Shown: one piece after another, positions 44,268-52,839 of the stretch
How positions within the stretch are numbered: the stretch's first letter is position 1
Layout of the letters: the number at the start of each line of letters is the position of its first letter
DNA from: Paenibacillus swuensis
GTDB lineage: Bacteria; Bacillota; Bacilli; Paenibacillales; DY6
DNA length: 64,000 nucleotides
Reading direction: 5' to 3'
NCBI RefSeq assembly: GCF_001644605.1
Contig: NZ_CP011388.1
Span: 644,501 to 708,500 of the forward strand
Notes under the pieces: generated by a model
Told to the model about the DNA's origin: nothing
Databases searched by the model: none
Seen by the model: only the letters and a program-made list of their open reading frames with translations
Program-made: the position numbers and the translations under genes

Positions 44268-45146
44268 ATGTATTATAAAACACCAACGTACCGCTTGTTC
44301 AGCATTTTCAATTATACGTTACTTGCCATCATCGGTCTTCTGTGTTTGTTGCCGCTTGTTCATATATTAGCTGTATCTCTGAGCGGTAAAGCCGCGGCCA
44401 ATGCGAATATGGTAGCTTTAATCCCTATTGACTTCACCTTGGATGCATACGCCAAAACGTTAGACAACGACAATTTCATCTCATCCCTGTGGGTGTCGTT
44501 CAAGAGAACCATTCTGGGCACGGCCTCGATCATGCTCATGATTACGCTGGCAGCCTACCCCCTATCCAAGGATGATTCCGTATTCAAAGGCAGATCCATC
44601 TACACCTGGGTGTTCGTGTTCACAATGTTATTTAGCGGCGGGCTGATTCCAAGCTATATTCTCATTCAAAAATTACACTTGATGGATTCCATCTGGGCTT
44701 TGATTTTGCCTGGCGCCGTCAATGTGTGGAGTATGATTCTGCTCTTGAATTTCTTCCGGGGTGTGCCTAAAGAGCTGGAGGAAGCGTCCAAGATGGACGG
44801 CGCCGGACACCTGCGTACGTTATGGAGTGTGTACCTTCCGGTTTCCATGCCCGCGATCGCTACATTGTCGCTGTTTAGCATGGTGTTCCATTGGAACTCG
44901 TGGTTTGACGGCCTGATCTATATGTCGGACGGGAGCAACTATCCGCTCGCCACCTTCTTGCAGACTGTAATCGTGCAACTGGACTTCGATAACTTGTCGA
45001 TGAATCCGGAGGACCTTGAGAATATTTCCAACCGTACGGTAAAAGCCGCGCAGATCTTTATCGGCGCCTTGCCGGTGCTGCTGGTGTATCCGTTCCTGCA
45101 GCGGTTCTTTGTGAAAGGAATTGTGATGGGGGCGGTTAAGGAGTAG
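44268..45146 (+). CDS. Sugar ABC transporter permease (LplC-like)
   Basis: A 292-residue carbohydrate permease with six helices and an EAA loop ELEEASKMDGAGHLRTLWSV near residue 167. The C-terminus ends QRFFVKGIVMGAVKE, typical of LplC. AGGAGG precedes ATG 44268. It forms the heterodimeric channel with the preceding gene. Confidence 0.94.
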   Translation: MYYKTPTYRLFSIFNYTLLAIIGLLCLLPLVHILAVSLSGKAAANANMVALIPIDFTLDAYAKTLDNDNFISSLWVSFKRTILGTASIMLMITLAAYPLSKDDSVFKGRSIYTWVFVFTMLFSGGLIPSYILIQKLHLMDSIWALILPGAVNVWSMILLLNFFRGVPKELEEASKMDGAGHLRTLWSVYLPVSMPAIATLSLFSMVFHWNSWFDGLIYMSDGSNYPLATFLQTVIVQLDFDNLSMNPEDLENISNRTVKAAQIFIGALPVLLVYPFLQRFFVKGIVMGAVKE

Positions 45147-45163
45147 TTGCGATGAATATTTCT

Positions 45164-45240
45164 GCTGTAACGAATCGTCATCACGCTAATTGCCCCATTT
45201 CTAGCTTTTTGGAATTCTATATGAGGATTCGTTAGCTGTA
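45164..45240. repeat. CTAACGAAT-family inverted repeat (locus 5)
   Basis: CTGTAACGAATCGTCAT and the reversed GAGGATTCGTTAGCTGTA arms lie 60 bp apart between the permease stop and its terminator. A further ATTCGTTAG occurs at about 45362. Confidence 0.7.
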
Positions 45241-45266
45241 ATAACTCCTTATGCTTGAACAAAAGA

Positions 45267-45290
45267 AAGCCGGCGAGAACTCGCCGGCTT
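45267..45290. terminator. Terminator after the permease pair
   Basis: AAGCCGGCGAG-AA-CTCGCCGGCTT, an 11-bp perfect stem followed by CTTCTTT; it also suits the convergent GH105 gene. Confidence 0.92.
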
Positions 45291-45365
45291 CTTCTTTATC
45301 CAATTCCAACCTTTAAGCGCGGTCGCCCAGCCTGAGAGGCCTCGATAGAGGTTATTTTATATTCG

Positions 45366-46412
45366 TTAGGATCGTTGATCTTCTATCCACTCCGTGATCA
45401 GATACAGCGCCAGACCCTGTCCCCATCCATGCGGCAAATGAATCGGAACCGCGTTGTAGTCGGCTGCCGACTCGTAAATATCGGTTCCCGCCGATACGCC
45501 GTGCACCGTTCCGTAATCGTCAATCTGATGATTCACCAGTTGATAGAATGTCGGCTCCACTACGCTCCGATAAGATTCATCCAGCAAGCCTGCGCGAATG
45601 CCTCTTAGAATGCCGTAGGCGAATCCGCAAGATGCCGAAGTTTCCAAATAGCCGGCCGGATCATCGAGCACGGTATGCCAGAAGCCGGTCTCCGCATCCT
45701 GCAGCGGAAGTAACGCATCCACTTGCTGTCTGTAACGCTCAGCTATTGTGCCGTAAAGAGGATGTTCAGGGGTCAGAATGTCGGTTAACACTTCCGCGCA
45801 GGTTACGGTAATCCACGCATTCGCCCGGGCCCATTTCACCGCGGACATATGATTCCGGTTAACCTCGTTCCATCCGTGATAGAACAAGCCGTCCGCTGCC
45901 GATAGGTAATCCAGATGGTACACGAATTGTTCCGCGCACGCATCCACCAGCTCCGTATTCCCGGTCAATTTACCGTATTTCCCGATGAAAATGCCCGCCA
46001 TGAACAACGTGTCCGCCCATACCTGCTTCGGCCACACATTCAGCGTCACCGTATGTTCAATCGCTCCCTTGCCGACCCGGGACGCTTCATTCAAAAGGTA
46101 ATTGATGTTTTCTTCGCAGGCGTTAAGATAACGCTCATCCTGGGTGATGGTGTACAGATGCAGGAGTGTGACAGACAAAGCGGAACGATTGACGTTCCAG
46201 ACGGGATAGTTAAGGCTCAGTTGGTCATTAATCCAGCTTTGGGCGAACATCAGAGTCTGGTCCCCAGTCAGGGCATGGGCACGGGTAACACCGGCCAAAG
46301 CAACGCCTTCGCCCCAGTCCCAGCGTTTCACGATATCCGCGAAGATGGCACGCTCCGCCACTTTGCGCACCAACACCTGCAAATCGGTTGTTGAAGTCGT
46401 TAACACATTCAT
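45366..46412 (-). CDS. GH105-type unsaturated uronyl hydrolase 1
   Basis: A 348-residue (alpha/alpha)6-barrel hydrolase of the GH88/GH105 clan (YteR/YesR-like) that removes the delta-4,5-unsaturated uronic acid from lyase products. The general-acid aspartate is expected in KQVWADTLFMAGIF (about 132); VWNVNRSALSVT and MSAVKWARANAWITV are the typical aromatic sites. There is no signal peptide, so it acts on imported oligomers. The ATG overlaps the stop of the upstream GH105 gene by 4 bases (ATGA). Confidence 0.88.
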   Translation of the reverse strand: MNVLTTSTTDLQVLVRKVAERAIFADIVKRWDWGEGVALAGVTRAHALTGDQTLMFAQSWINDQLSLNYPVWNVNRSALSVTLLHLYTITQDERYLNACEENINYLLNEASRVGKGAIEHTVTLNVWPKQVWADTLFMAGIFIGKYGKLTGNTELVDACAEQFVYHLDYLSAADGLFYHGWNEVNRNHMSAVKWARANAWITVTCAEVLTDILTPEHPLYGTIAERYRQQVDALLPLQDAETGFWHTVLDDPAGYLETSASCGFAYGILRGIRAGLLDESYRSVVEPTFYQLVNHQIDDYGTVHGVSAGTDIYESAADYNAVPIHLPHGWGQGLALYLITEWIEDQRS

Positions 46413-47479
46413 TGGGAACCCTCCTCATGCAAGCTCTCATTCAGCAACATCAGCACAATGCCATAGGTGTATTGCATCGGGAAGTACGGAACCGCGAAGT
46501 ACCCTTCCTGGGTCTGGCAGTCTGTACCGCCCGAAGCATGCAGGATGGTCCCGTCCTCTTCGAGATGATCGCGCGTAATACTGGCAACGATCTGCTGTGC
46601 CCACGCCATGAACTTCGGCTCCAGCAAGCCTTGCTTCACCCCGCGGATGGCCGCGTAAGCGAACAGGGCGGAGGCGCTGACTTCCACATAGGAAGCTTCC
46701 TCCTGCACATCCAGCAGGGTACGCAGCATGCCGTCTTCCATGCGTAGGTCGTAAGCGCTGTTCATCAACCGTGTGAACATCTCTTCATAGCGGGAAAGAT
46801 CGTAGCTGCTGCTGCTGGTTGCCACGATTCGAAGGAGTTCAACCAAGCTGACGGCGGCCCAACCGTTGCCGCGGCCCCAGTGCTGACCCAACGGCTTTTG
46901 CTCCAGACAATGGTAACCATGGTAGAACAGGTCGCAGGAAGGATCGAACTGACTTTCGATATGGATATCGAATTGACGAAGCCCCTCCTCCAAGCATGCC
47001 TGATCGTTGTCATACACACCCATATCCAACATGAAGATACCCGACATGAATAACGTATCAATCCACAGTTGATTTTTGTAATCCTCCTGGCCGCCTTTCC
47101 AAACGTGCGCGAACCCGCCGTTGCTCGTCCTGAGCGCCTGATGTACGCACCAATCCGAATACTCTCTGCAAGCTTCAATGTATTCTTCTTCGCCGGTTAG
47201 TCTGTGCATGAACAGCAACACATTCGCCGGAGCCACCCAATTGACGGAATAGAAACGGCGCTTGCCCTTATTCTCCGCAGCCCAATTTTTGATGTATTCA
47301 AGCATATCAGCGTTTTCCGAAGTCTCATACGCCTTAATCATGCCCATGAGTCCGACACCTGTTTCCCATTCCCAATAGTGAAGATTGAAATTCCATTCCT
47401 CATGCGGCTTCGACATTTTCTCCCACACGCGGTTAGCGCTTTCTTGCAAATCTGCCGGCTGCATAACATTTGCGTTCAT
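46409..47479 (-). CDS. GH105-type unsaturated uronyl hydrolase 2
   Basis: A 356-residue paralogue of the next gene. The catalytic aspartate is in NQLWIDTLFMSGIFML (about 138) and GQHWGRGNGWAAVSLVELLR is the typical barrel segment (about 204). It lacks a signal peptide. ATG 47479 is chosen because AGGAG lies 8-9 bases upstream. Overlap with the next gene shows that the two are translated together. Two such enzymes in one operon suggest two linkages or uronic acids in the substrate. Confidence 0.88.
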   Translation of the reverse strand: MNANVMQPADLQESANRVWEKMSKPHEEWNFNLHYWEWETGVGLMGMIKAYETSENADMLEYIKNWAAENKGKRRFYSVNWVAPANVLLFMHRLTGEEEYIEACREYSDWCVHQALRTSNGGFAHVWKGGQEDYKNQLWIDTLFMSGIFMLDMGVYDNDQACLEEGLRQFDIHIESQFDPSCDLFYHGYHCLEQKPLGQHWGRGNGWAAVSLVELLRIVATSSSSYDLSRYEEMFTRLMNSAYDLRMEDGMLRTLLDVQEEASYVEVSASALFAYAAIRGVKQGLLEPKFMAWAQQIVASITRDHLEEDGTILHASGGTDCQTQEGYFAVPYFPMQYTYGIVLMLLNESLHEEGSQ

Positions 47480-47632
47480 TGTGATCTCTCCTTGTCTAAT
47501 TTCAAAATAGTTCAAACCTTTGGCTACCCTAATTATATCTCCAGCCGATGCTCTCCCTGTGTTCCGGAATTGCCTCCGTCATGTTCTCTGCTTGTTGTTC
47601 AAGCATTTCCAGCACAATGAAGACAAGAGAAA

Positions 47633-47662
47633 GAGGCTAAGCAAGGAAACTTGCCTAACCTC
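47633..47662 (-). terminator. Terminator of the heparinase-like gene
   Basis: GAGGTTAGGCAAG/CTTGCTTAGCCTC arms with two wobble positions, then CTCTTTCTCTTG on the minus strand, 10 bp after the stop at 47672. Confidence 0.8.
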
Positions 47663-47671
47663 CCGCAACGG

Positions 47672-50293
47672 TTATAGAGGGACCGAGTATTGTTTCATCA
47701 AAAGAGTTACATAAGCCGTCATCGCTTGGGCAAAAGTTCTATCGATCTTCGTACCCGCGTACAGCTTCAGCGTGTTGTTAATCTGCTTTAATCGGGTGAG
47801 GGCCTTCGCCGGATCTTGTGCTTCTTCCCTGTACTTCTGCACCTTGACCTTCAGCTCGTTCTTCACGACAGGATCGGTGACCCAGCCTTTGGCTTCCGCG
47901 ATCGACAGATGCTCCTCCAGGCTTGGCGTTCGCAATTGCAGATGATCGAGGTTGGATGCGCCGTTCAGCGTCGTCGCCGTCAGACGAATTCGATTCGAAC
48001 CTGTCTTCAGCAGTGCGGCAACATTCGTTCGCTGCCAGTTCGTCCAGAGGGTGGTTGTCGGCAAAGACAAGTTGGATTCCACAATGACTCCGTTGACCTG
48101 AACCTCAACCGGCCGGTCCACAGCGCCTCCGTTCGCATATTGAACTTCCAGCTTGTATAGACCCTCGCTCAGGACGTTGACATCCCACTCCACGTAACTG
48201 CCAACCATATTGTTATAGTCCACAAAGCCGCTGCCGGTGAACCCGGAGTGGATATTGTCGATTTTGCCTTGCGAGATGAAAGCTTCTTCCGCCTCGTACA
48301 ACCCTGCTGTGTATTGGATGTAGTATCGGGTCGGTTTCCTTATCCCGGCAGGATCCGTTACCTTGATCACCGCAATCCCGGGAATTTGTGCCGGTTGCTC
48401 CACGGTGACGGTGTATGCGCTCGAGGCTTGGATGGCGGGCGCCTTCGTTGAACCATACGGCAGTTGTTTAGTATAGCTAAACGTGTTCGGCTGGAAATTC
48501 GCCAATGCTTCTCCGTTTATGGTTAATCCGTTGATTGTCGCAAGTTCACGCTCATCAATTACCCAATCGGCAATGGGCTTCACAGCAGGAAGCTCCGTTG
48601 GAATCGGTTCGCCCGCGCTCAAAGGAACCATGACCACGCTTAAAGTCGTTTCTTGTGTATTCGTCAAGTGAATGGCCAGCTTCTGCACGCCTTCATTCGT
48701 CTTCTGAACTTTACCTCTCTCCAGGTTATACGGGAACTGGTTCGGATCCGGCGAAGTCGGCAGCGGCTTGGCATCCATCACTTGGAAAGCGGCCGGTTGC
48801 GGCGAAATAATCTTTACCCACAGACGTTTGTCATTCAGCTTTAACGTGGCCGAAGTACCATCGGGACCAAGCTCAATGTCCTGTTCTGTGTGCATGAACC
48901 ACCAAATATCGGACGGCGTCTTCAGTTTCATTTCATCTTGAACGATGAACATCCTGCGATTATCCGTCATGAAGTAACCGCGTTTCATCTCATCCGCTTG
49001 GGCATGATAGGTCGACTGCATATCCACTACACTGTAGGCGCCTTGCGGTTTACTCACAAATTCAGTGATGGTCGAAGTGGCTCTCACATCCTGCGAGGGT
49101 TCCAACCCCGGGTTAATGACGATGGTGTTGTGACCCTCTTCGCGCTTGCGATAATAGTCCCACCTCGTCCCGCCCGGGTAGTATTCGCCAATCCCGCCGA
49201 TACTGTAATCCTCCGGACCGAGATCCGTCGCCCATCTTACCCCCAGCGCATCCAGGACGAACGTTCCTACATCCAGATCGCCATGAACATGTCCGTTATG
49301 TCCTCCCTTAAACCCGGCGAACATGGTCTTCGGATCATACCAAGCGCTTCGCATCGTGCCTACCTCGGTACCCGCAAACTTGCGGTCGAGCGGGAAGTAG
49401 TCCGTTTGCGGCGTTGTGTATTTCTTTGGATCGTACCAAGCCAAACCGAAGGTACCTCCCCCGTCATTGCGGGTTTTGCGGTAATACCAGAGCAGATCCG
49501 GCTGCTCGTATTTATAAGCCATATAAATCATCGGAGCTCCTGTAATCTTGAGGGGTCCCCCGTCGCCGTAGTTAAACAAACCGTTCGTGCCTTCAATATA
49601 AGCCGGGTAATACCCGGTTTCGGCCAGTCCCGGAGCATCCGACAGCCCGAAGTCGCTGCCCAGTGCCGTATCTAACGCGGATAACATATAAGTCAAATAC
49701 TCGGTTCCATAGGCCCAGTAGACCGGACCTTCGAAGTAGCCGCCGGCCGGCGCGTACAGCGGCAGGTAGTATTCATCTACCGATTTCATGGCGCCGATAA
49801 TGGTCTTGCCTGAAATCGATTCATAGCCCGGCTCATCTCCGATTGCCAGAGCGCCCAAGGTTAAACCGCCGTTTACAACAGAATTCTGATTGTTCTCTCG
49901 ATTAGCGAACACCGTTAGTGACCGATAATTTGGTAATCCGTATTGTAACGCCTTGTTTACCATCGCTTCGCGAATGATTGCCTTCTGTTCCTCAGTCCAG
50001 GCGTCATACATCCAGTCATAGGCCAAGGCAAATCCAGCCGTAATTTCGCCGGCATCCAGGAAGTGCGTATGGCTCCAGTCCTTGAAGTTAGCAACGGCCT
50101 GAATCTCTGACCAAGCCCTGTTCGCATACTTCATATCCTGGGTGAGCATATACGCCATGCCAAGATTCTGCAGGCGGGACAATACGCTTCTCGCCACATC
50201 CAGCAGGTCGCCGTCTTTATTCAGCACATAGGTATTGGGTGCCGTGGCCAGCACGCCGTTGGCGTTAGCGACTACAGAATCCGTATTCTTGTT
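47672..50293 (-). CDS. Heparinase II/III-like lyase, C-terminal part (after the -1 frameshift)
   Basis: 873 codons that continue the gene at 50272-51969 in the -1 frame. The first 300 residues form an (alpha/alpha) toroid (WSHTHFLDAGEITAGFALAY, RENNQNSVVNGGLTLGA), followed by the Hepar_II_III beta-sheet with GGHNGHVHGDLDVGTFVLD. A CBM6-type module follows (ADEAEEAF-like YEAEEAFISQGKIDNI, YVEWDVNVLSEGLYKLEV) and a FIVAR-like helical tail. Without the upstream part it has no start codon with a ribosome site and no signal peptide (GTG 50254 is in-frame only). Depends on frameshifting, or is a broken gene. Confidence 0.8.
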   Translation of the reverse strand, partial: NKNTDSVVANANGVLATAPNTYVLNKDGDLLDVARSVLSRLQNLGMAYMLTQDMKYANRAWSEIQAVANFKDWSHTHFLDAGEITAGFALAYDWMYDAWTEEQKAIIREAMVNKALQYGLPNYRSLTVFANRENNQNSVVNGGLTLGALAIGDEPGYESISGKTIIGAMKSVDEYYLPLYAPAGGYFEGPVYWAYGTEYLTYMLSALDTALGSDFGLSDAPGLAETGYYPAYIEGTNGLFNYGDGGPLKITGAPMIYMAYKYEQPDLLWYYRKTRNDGGGTFGLAWYDPKKYTTPQTDYFPLDRKFAGTEVGTMRSAWYDPKTMFAGFKGGHNGHVHGDLDVGTFVLDALGVRWATDLGPEDYSIGGIGEYYPGGTRWDYYRKREEGHNTIVINPGLEPSQDVRATSTITEFVSKPQGAYSVVDMQSTYHAQADEMKRGYFMTDNRRMFIVQDEMKLKTPSDIWWFMHTEQDIELGPDGTSATLKLNDKRLWVKIISPQPAAFQVMDAKPLPTSPDPNQFPYNLERGKVQKTNEGVQKLAIHLTNTQETTLSVVMVPLSAGEPIPTELPAVKPIADWVIDERELATINGLTINGEALANFQPNTFSYTKQLPYGSTKAPAIQASSAYTVTVEQPAQIPGIAVIKVTDPAGIRKPTRYYIQYTAGLYEAEEAFISQGKIDNIHSGFTGSGFVDYNNMVGSYVEWDVNVLSEGLYKLEVQYANGGAVDRPVEVQVNGVIVESNLSLPTTTLWTNWQRTNVAALLKTGSNRIRLTATTLNGASNLDHLQLRTPSLEEHLSIAEAKGWVTDPVVKNELKVKVQKYREEAQDPAKALTRLKQINNTLKLYAGTKIDRTFAQAMTAYVTLLMKQYSVPL

Positions 50294-51969
50294 AAAAAAT
50301 CGTCCTCCCCATACAATTCGCGTTTCAAAGCCATTTCTTCCGGGGTTACCATCAGTCTCGGATGTTGCTTGTTCGGATGCTTCTCGCGCAAGATCGCAAT
50401 AGCTTCCTGCGGTGTTACACCGTTATAAGCCGGGTCATACGTAATGCTCTTGGTGTCGTTGATGAACACTTTCGCAATTTGCGGATCCGCCTGAACGGTA
50501 CTCGGTTTTGTTGTGAACACAATTTTCAGAAAGCGCGTGCCTGCCGGCAAATTCTCGCCTTCATATGCGTACAGCGCAAAGTGTGCCCAACCGATCTTCC
50601 CGACATCGGTCTTTCTCGGCGTAATTTCTGTATACGTCACATCATCGGGGGAAACAAAGAATTTCAGCTCCGATGCCGCTTTGCTCCTCTGGGCGTGGGT
50701 ATTGATGATAAATTCACTCATGTCAATAGTCGTCTTATACACCATGGAAGCCCCTGCCGGCGCACTGCCCATCGCCACGCGCGTGAGGTCGTAATCATAC
50801 TCGTTCGGCTTCGTCTTGTCGCCAAATACAAGGCCGGGTGTATATCTGTACAGCTTCGAAAAGTCCTCAAGCTCGTCGAATATAGCTTGGTCGACCGTAA
50901 CGGATACCGTTGCTTGAACTTTCGCGCCTTCGGCATCCGTCGCTGTTACTGTGAACGTATCGCGGCCGAGATAACCCGCCGCGGGCGAGTACGTGTACTG
51001 TCCGTACACATTCAGGGTCAGCGAACCATGCGACGGCTGGTTCAGAACCGCATAGCTGTACGGACGTCCCTGATCGTCCGCGAAACGCAGCTGACTGCCA
51101 AGCGGCTGATTCACTTGGGTAGAAACGCTGATATCCCCGAGCGGAGTTAAGCCTGCCGCGGCGGAAAGCAGCTCAATCGTTGCCGTGGCCCGGTTCGCTT
51201 GCTCATCCTTGACCTCCACCTGAAAGCTGTCATTCTGTTTCGCGCCCTGGTTCGGTGTATAGGTCCACTCCCCATAGACGGATAAAGTTACCGTCCCTTG
51301 AACCGGAGGCGTCTTTAAGCTGTATTGCAGTGGGCCGCCTTCCGGATCGCTTGCTTTCACCTTACCGGCCACCGGCGTGTTCGGTAAATACTCCACTTGA
51401 TCATCCTGCGTTACCGGCGGCAAACCCGGATCCGCCGGAGCGGCATATTGGATCTGGATGGCGCCAAGATAAGGATTGTATCCGTTCGGTTTGCTCGAGT
51501 AGACGATCTTTAAGAAAACCGAATCGGCAGGTACCGCACTCGTACGGTAAGCCACTTGTTGCCACGTTGCATCCTTCACGATCGTCTCCGCAGCCGCAAC
51601 TTCCTGGTACGCGACACCGTCCGCGGACGTGTAAAATTTAAGTACGGATGCCGCGGCGCTTTTCAGCCGGTACGTATTTAAATCGAAAGATTGTACCGGT
51701 CCCGGGAGCGCATAAATGAGATGAGCGCCCGCCGCCGCCGACCCAATCTTGATCAGGCCGGCGTTGCCCAGTTCCGTTTCTTTGCCCGGCTCAAACGCCA
51801 TCCCCGGGGTATGAAACTGCGTCTTGCTCCAATCTGTAAACTCGTCCGTAAGCGTATGGATTACGGGCTCGCTTGCCGCCCATGCCCCTTGACTTGTCCA
51901 TGGCGCCAAACCTGTAAGCATAACGGCAACCAGCAACCACACGATCCAACCGCGAATCCTCTTGTTCAA
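50272..51969 (-). CDS. Heparinase II/III-like lyase, N-terminal part (before the frameshift)
   Basis: 565 residues. A signal peptide (RGWIVWLLVAVMLTGLAPWT, cut near AWA-ASE) leads two beta-rich domains of about 150 residues that are similar to each other (TPGMAFEPGKETELGNAG and TPGLVFGDKTKPNEYDYD) with two cadherin-like Ig domains between (PLQYSLKTPPVQGTVTLSVY; PYSYAVLNQPSHGSLTLNVY). The end, HPRLMVTPEEMALKRELYGE, is the usual lead into a heparinase toroid, but the frame then stops at 50272. The rest is in the -1 frame. ATG 51969 has GAGGAA upstream. A cre-like site lies at 52042. Confidence 0.85.
   Translation of the reverse strand: MNKRIRGWIVWLLVAVMLTGLAPWTSQGAWAASEPVIHTLTDEFTDWSKTQFHTPGMAFEPGKETELGNAGLIKIGSAAAGAHLIYALPGPVQSFDLNTYRLKSAAASVLKFYTSADGVAYQEVAAAETIVKDATWQQVAYRTSAVPADSVFLKIVYSSKPNGYNPYLGAIQIQYAAPADPGLPPVTQDDQVEYLPNTPVAGKVKASDPEGGPLQYSLKTPPVQGTVTLSVYGEWTYTPNQGAKQNDSFQVEVKDEQANRATATIELLSAAAGLTPLGDISVSTQVNQPLGSQLRFADDQGRPYSYAVLNQPSHGSLTLNVYGQYTYSPAAGYLGRDTFTVTATDAEGAKVQATVSVTVDQAIFDELEDFSKLYRYTPGLVFGDKTKPNEYDYDLTRVAMGSAPAGASMVYKTTIDMSEFIINTHAQRSKAASELKFFVSPDDVTYTEITPRKTDVGKIGWAHFALYAYEGENLPAGTRFLKIVFTTKPSTVQADPQIAKVFINDTKSITYDPAYNGVTPQEAIAILREKHPNKQHPRLMVTPEEMALKRELYGEDDFLTRIRIL
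50293..50299 (-). other. T TTT TTA slippery heptamer at the frameshift
   Basis: In zero frame the codons read GAT TTT TTA ACA; a -1 shift gives AAC AAG AAT, the frame of the downstream part. Possible small stems follow (AGAAT-ACGG-ATTCT, and ACGCC-AAC-GGCGT). The alternative is a lost T in a run of seven. Confidence 0.5.
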
Positions 51970-52041
51970 CTTTAATTCCTCCTCAAATAGTTAAAAATGA
52001 CCTTCATCTTTATTGCCGATCCTGTTCCTCCTCTCTTAGCA

Positions 52042-52055
52042 AGAAAGCGTTTACC
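52042..52055 (-). promoter_or_regulatory. cre-like CcpA site before the heparinase-like gene
   Basis: GGTAAACGCTTTCT on the minus strand matches the cre consensus in 13 of 14 positions. It lies 73 bp upstream of the start at 51969. Confidence 0.6.
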
Positions 52056-52255
52056 AAATTCATTGTTAGTATAAAGGACGCTCGCTTTCACCGACATAGC
52101 TGATTATTAAGGTCCATAGTCGATTTCCAACATTTGCGAGGATGAGCTTAACTTGGGTCTGACTCCTTCGCATACCTATCTACATTTACCACGAGGATGG
52201 GCGACCGTGTATCATGTTGCTCGCTCAACTGCCAAGTATTAATTGCATTTCAGCG

Positions 52256-52331
52256 CCAATGCTGGGTTATCCCGAAGAATCAGGTGAACATTATATTCAT
52301 TCCAATGCTGGGTTATCCCCAAGAATCAGGT
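52256..52331. repeat. Two copies of CCAATGCTGGGTTATCCC repeat
   Basis: CCAATGCTGGGTTATCCC plus an AAGAATCAGGT tail occurs at 52256 and 52302, period 46 bp. Its core is the reverse complement of the core of the five-copy array at 52516-52736. Confidence 0.9.
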
Positions 52332-52515
52332 AAAAATAATATCCTTATGCTCAAACCTGCTGTTACTTATAAACAACACATTTCACGCAAACCGATGTGC
52401 TTACATGAACAGATTGCCTGACTCACGGACAAACATTTTTCAATTTCATATTGCCTTCTCTAGACACATTCACCCTCATTTTTCCCAAAAACAAAAATCA
52501 CCTCATTGCCTTATT

Positions 52516-52736
52516 CAATCACACCACTGAGCTTTCGGGATAACCCAGCATTCCAGTCTTTAATCACACCACTGAGCTTTCGGGATAACCCAGCATTCCA
52601 GTCTTCGATCACATCACTGAGCTTTCGGGATAACCCAGCATTCCAGTCTTTAATCACACCACTGAGCTTTCGGGATAACCCAGCATTCCAGCTCTTCAAT
52701 CACACCACTGAGCTTTCGGGATAACCCAGCATTCCG
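52516..52736. repeat. Five tandem 45-46-bp repeats
   Basis: The unit holds CACTGAGCTTTCGGGATAAC followed by CCAGCATTCC and only a few variable bases (AGTCTTTAATCACAC). Copies 1-4 are 45 bp apart, the last 46. The core is inverted relative to the 52256 pair. The 870-bp gap (51970-52839) holds only these repeats, the cre-like site and the terminator. Confidence 0.95.
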
Positions 52737-52770
52737 GTTCAAAATATAAAGTTTATAAAATAACAACGAA

Positions 52771-52826
52771 TGCCCGCATCTGTTAATCCGGTTAATCGTT
52801 AACCGGATTAACATTCATGCAGGCAC
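52771..52826 (-). terminator. Terminator of the GH52 gene
   Basis: GTTAATCCGGTTAA-CGA-TTAACCGGATTAAC is a perfect 14-bp stem extended by near-complementary TGCCTGCAT/ATGCGGGCA arms; TTGTTATTTT follows on the minus strand. Confidence 0.9.
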
Positions 52827-52839
52827 TCGCATACTCCAG

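Noticed and set aside
52511-52724. Repeat-encoded peptides on both strands of the 45-bp array
   Set aside because: No start signal with ribosome site and near-zero divergence between synonymous and other positions; treated as non-coding repeat.
52516-52736. CRISPR array
   Set aside because: Variable parts are only about 8-15 bases and nearly the same in all units; no cas genes are near.
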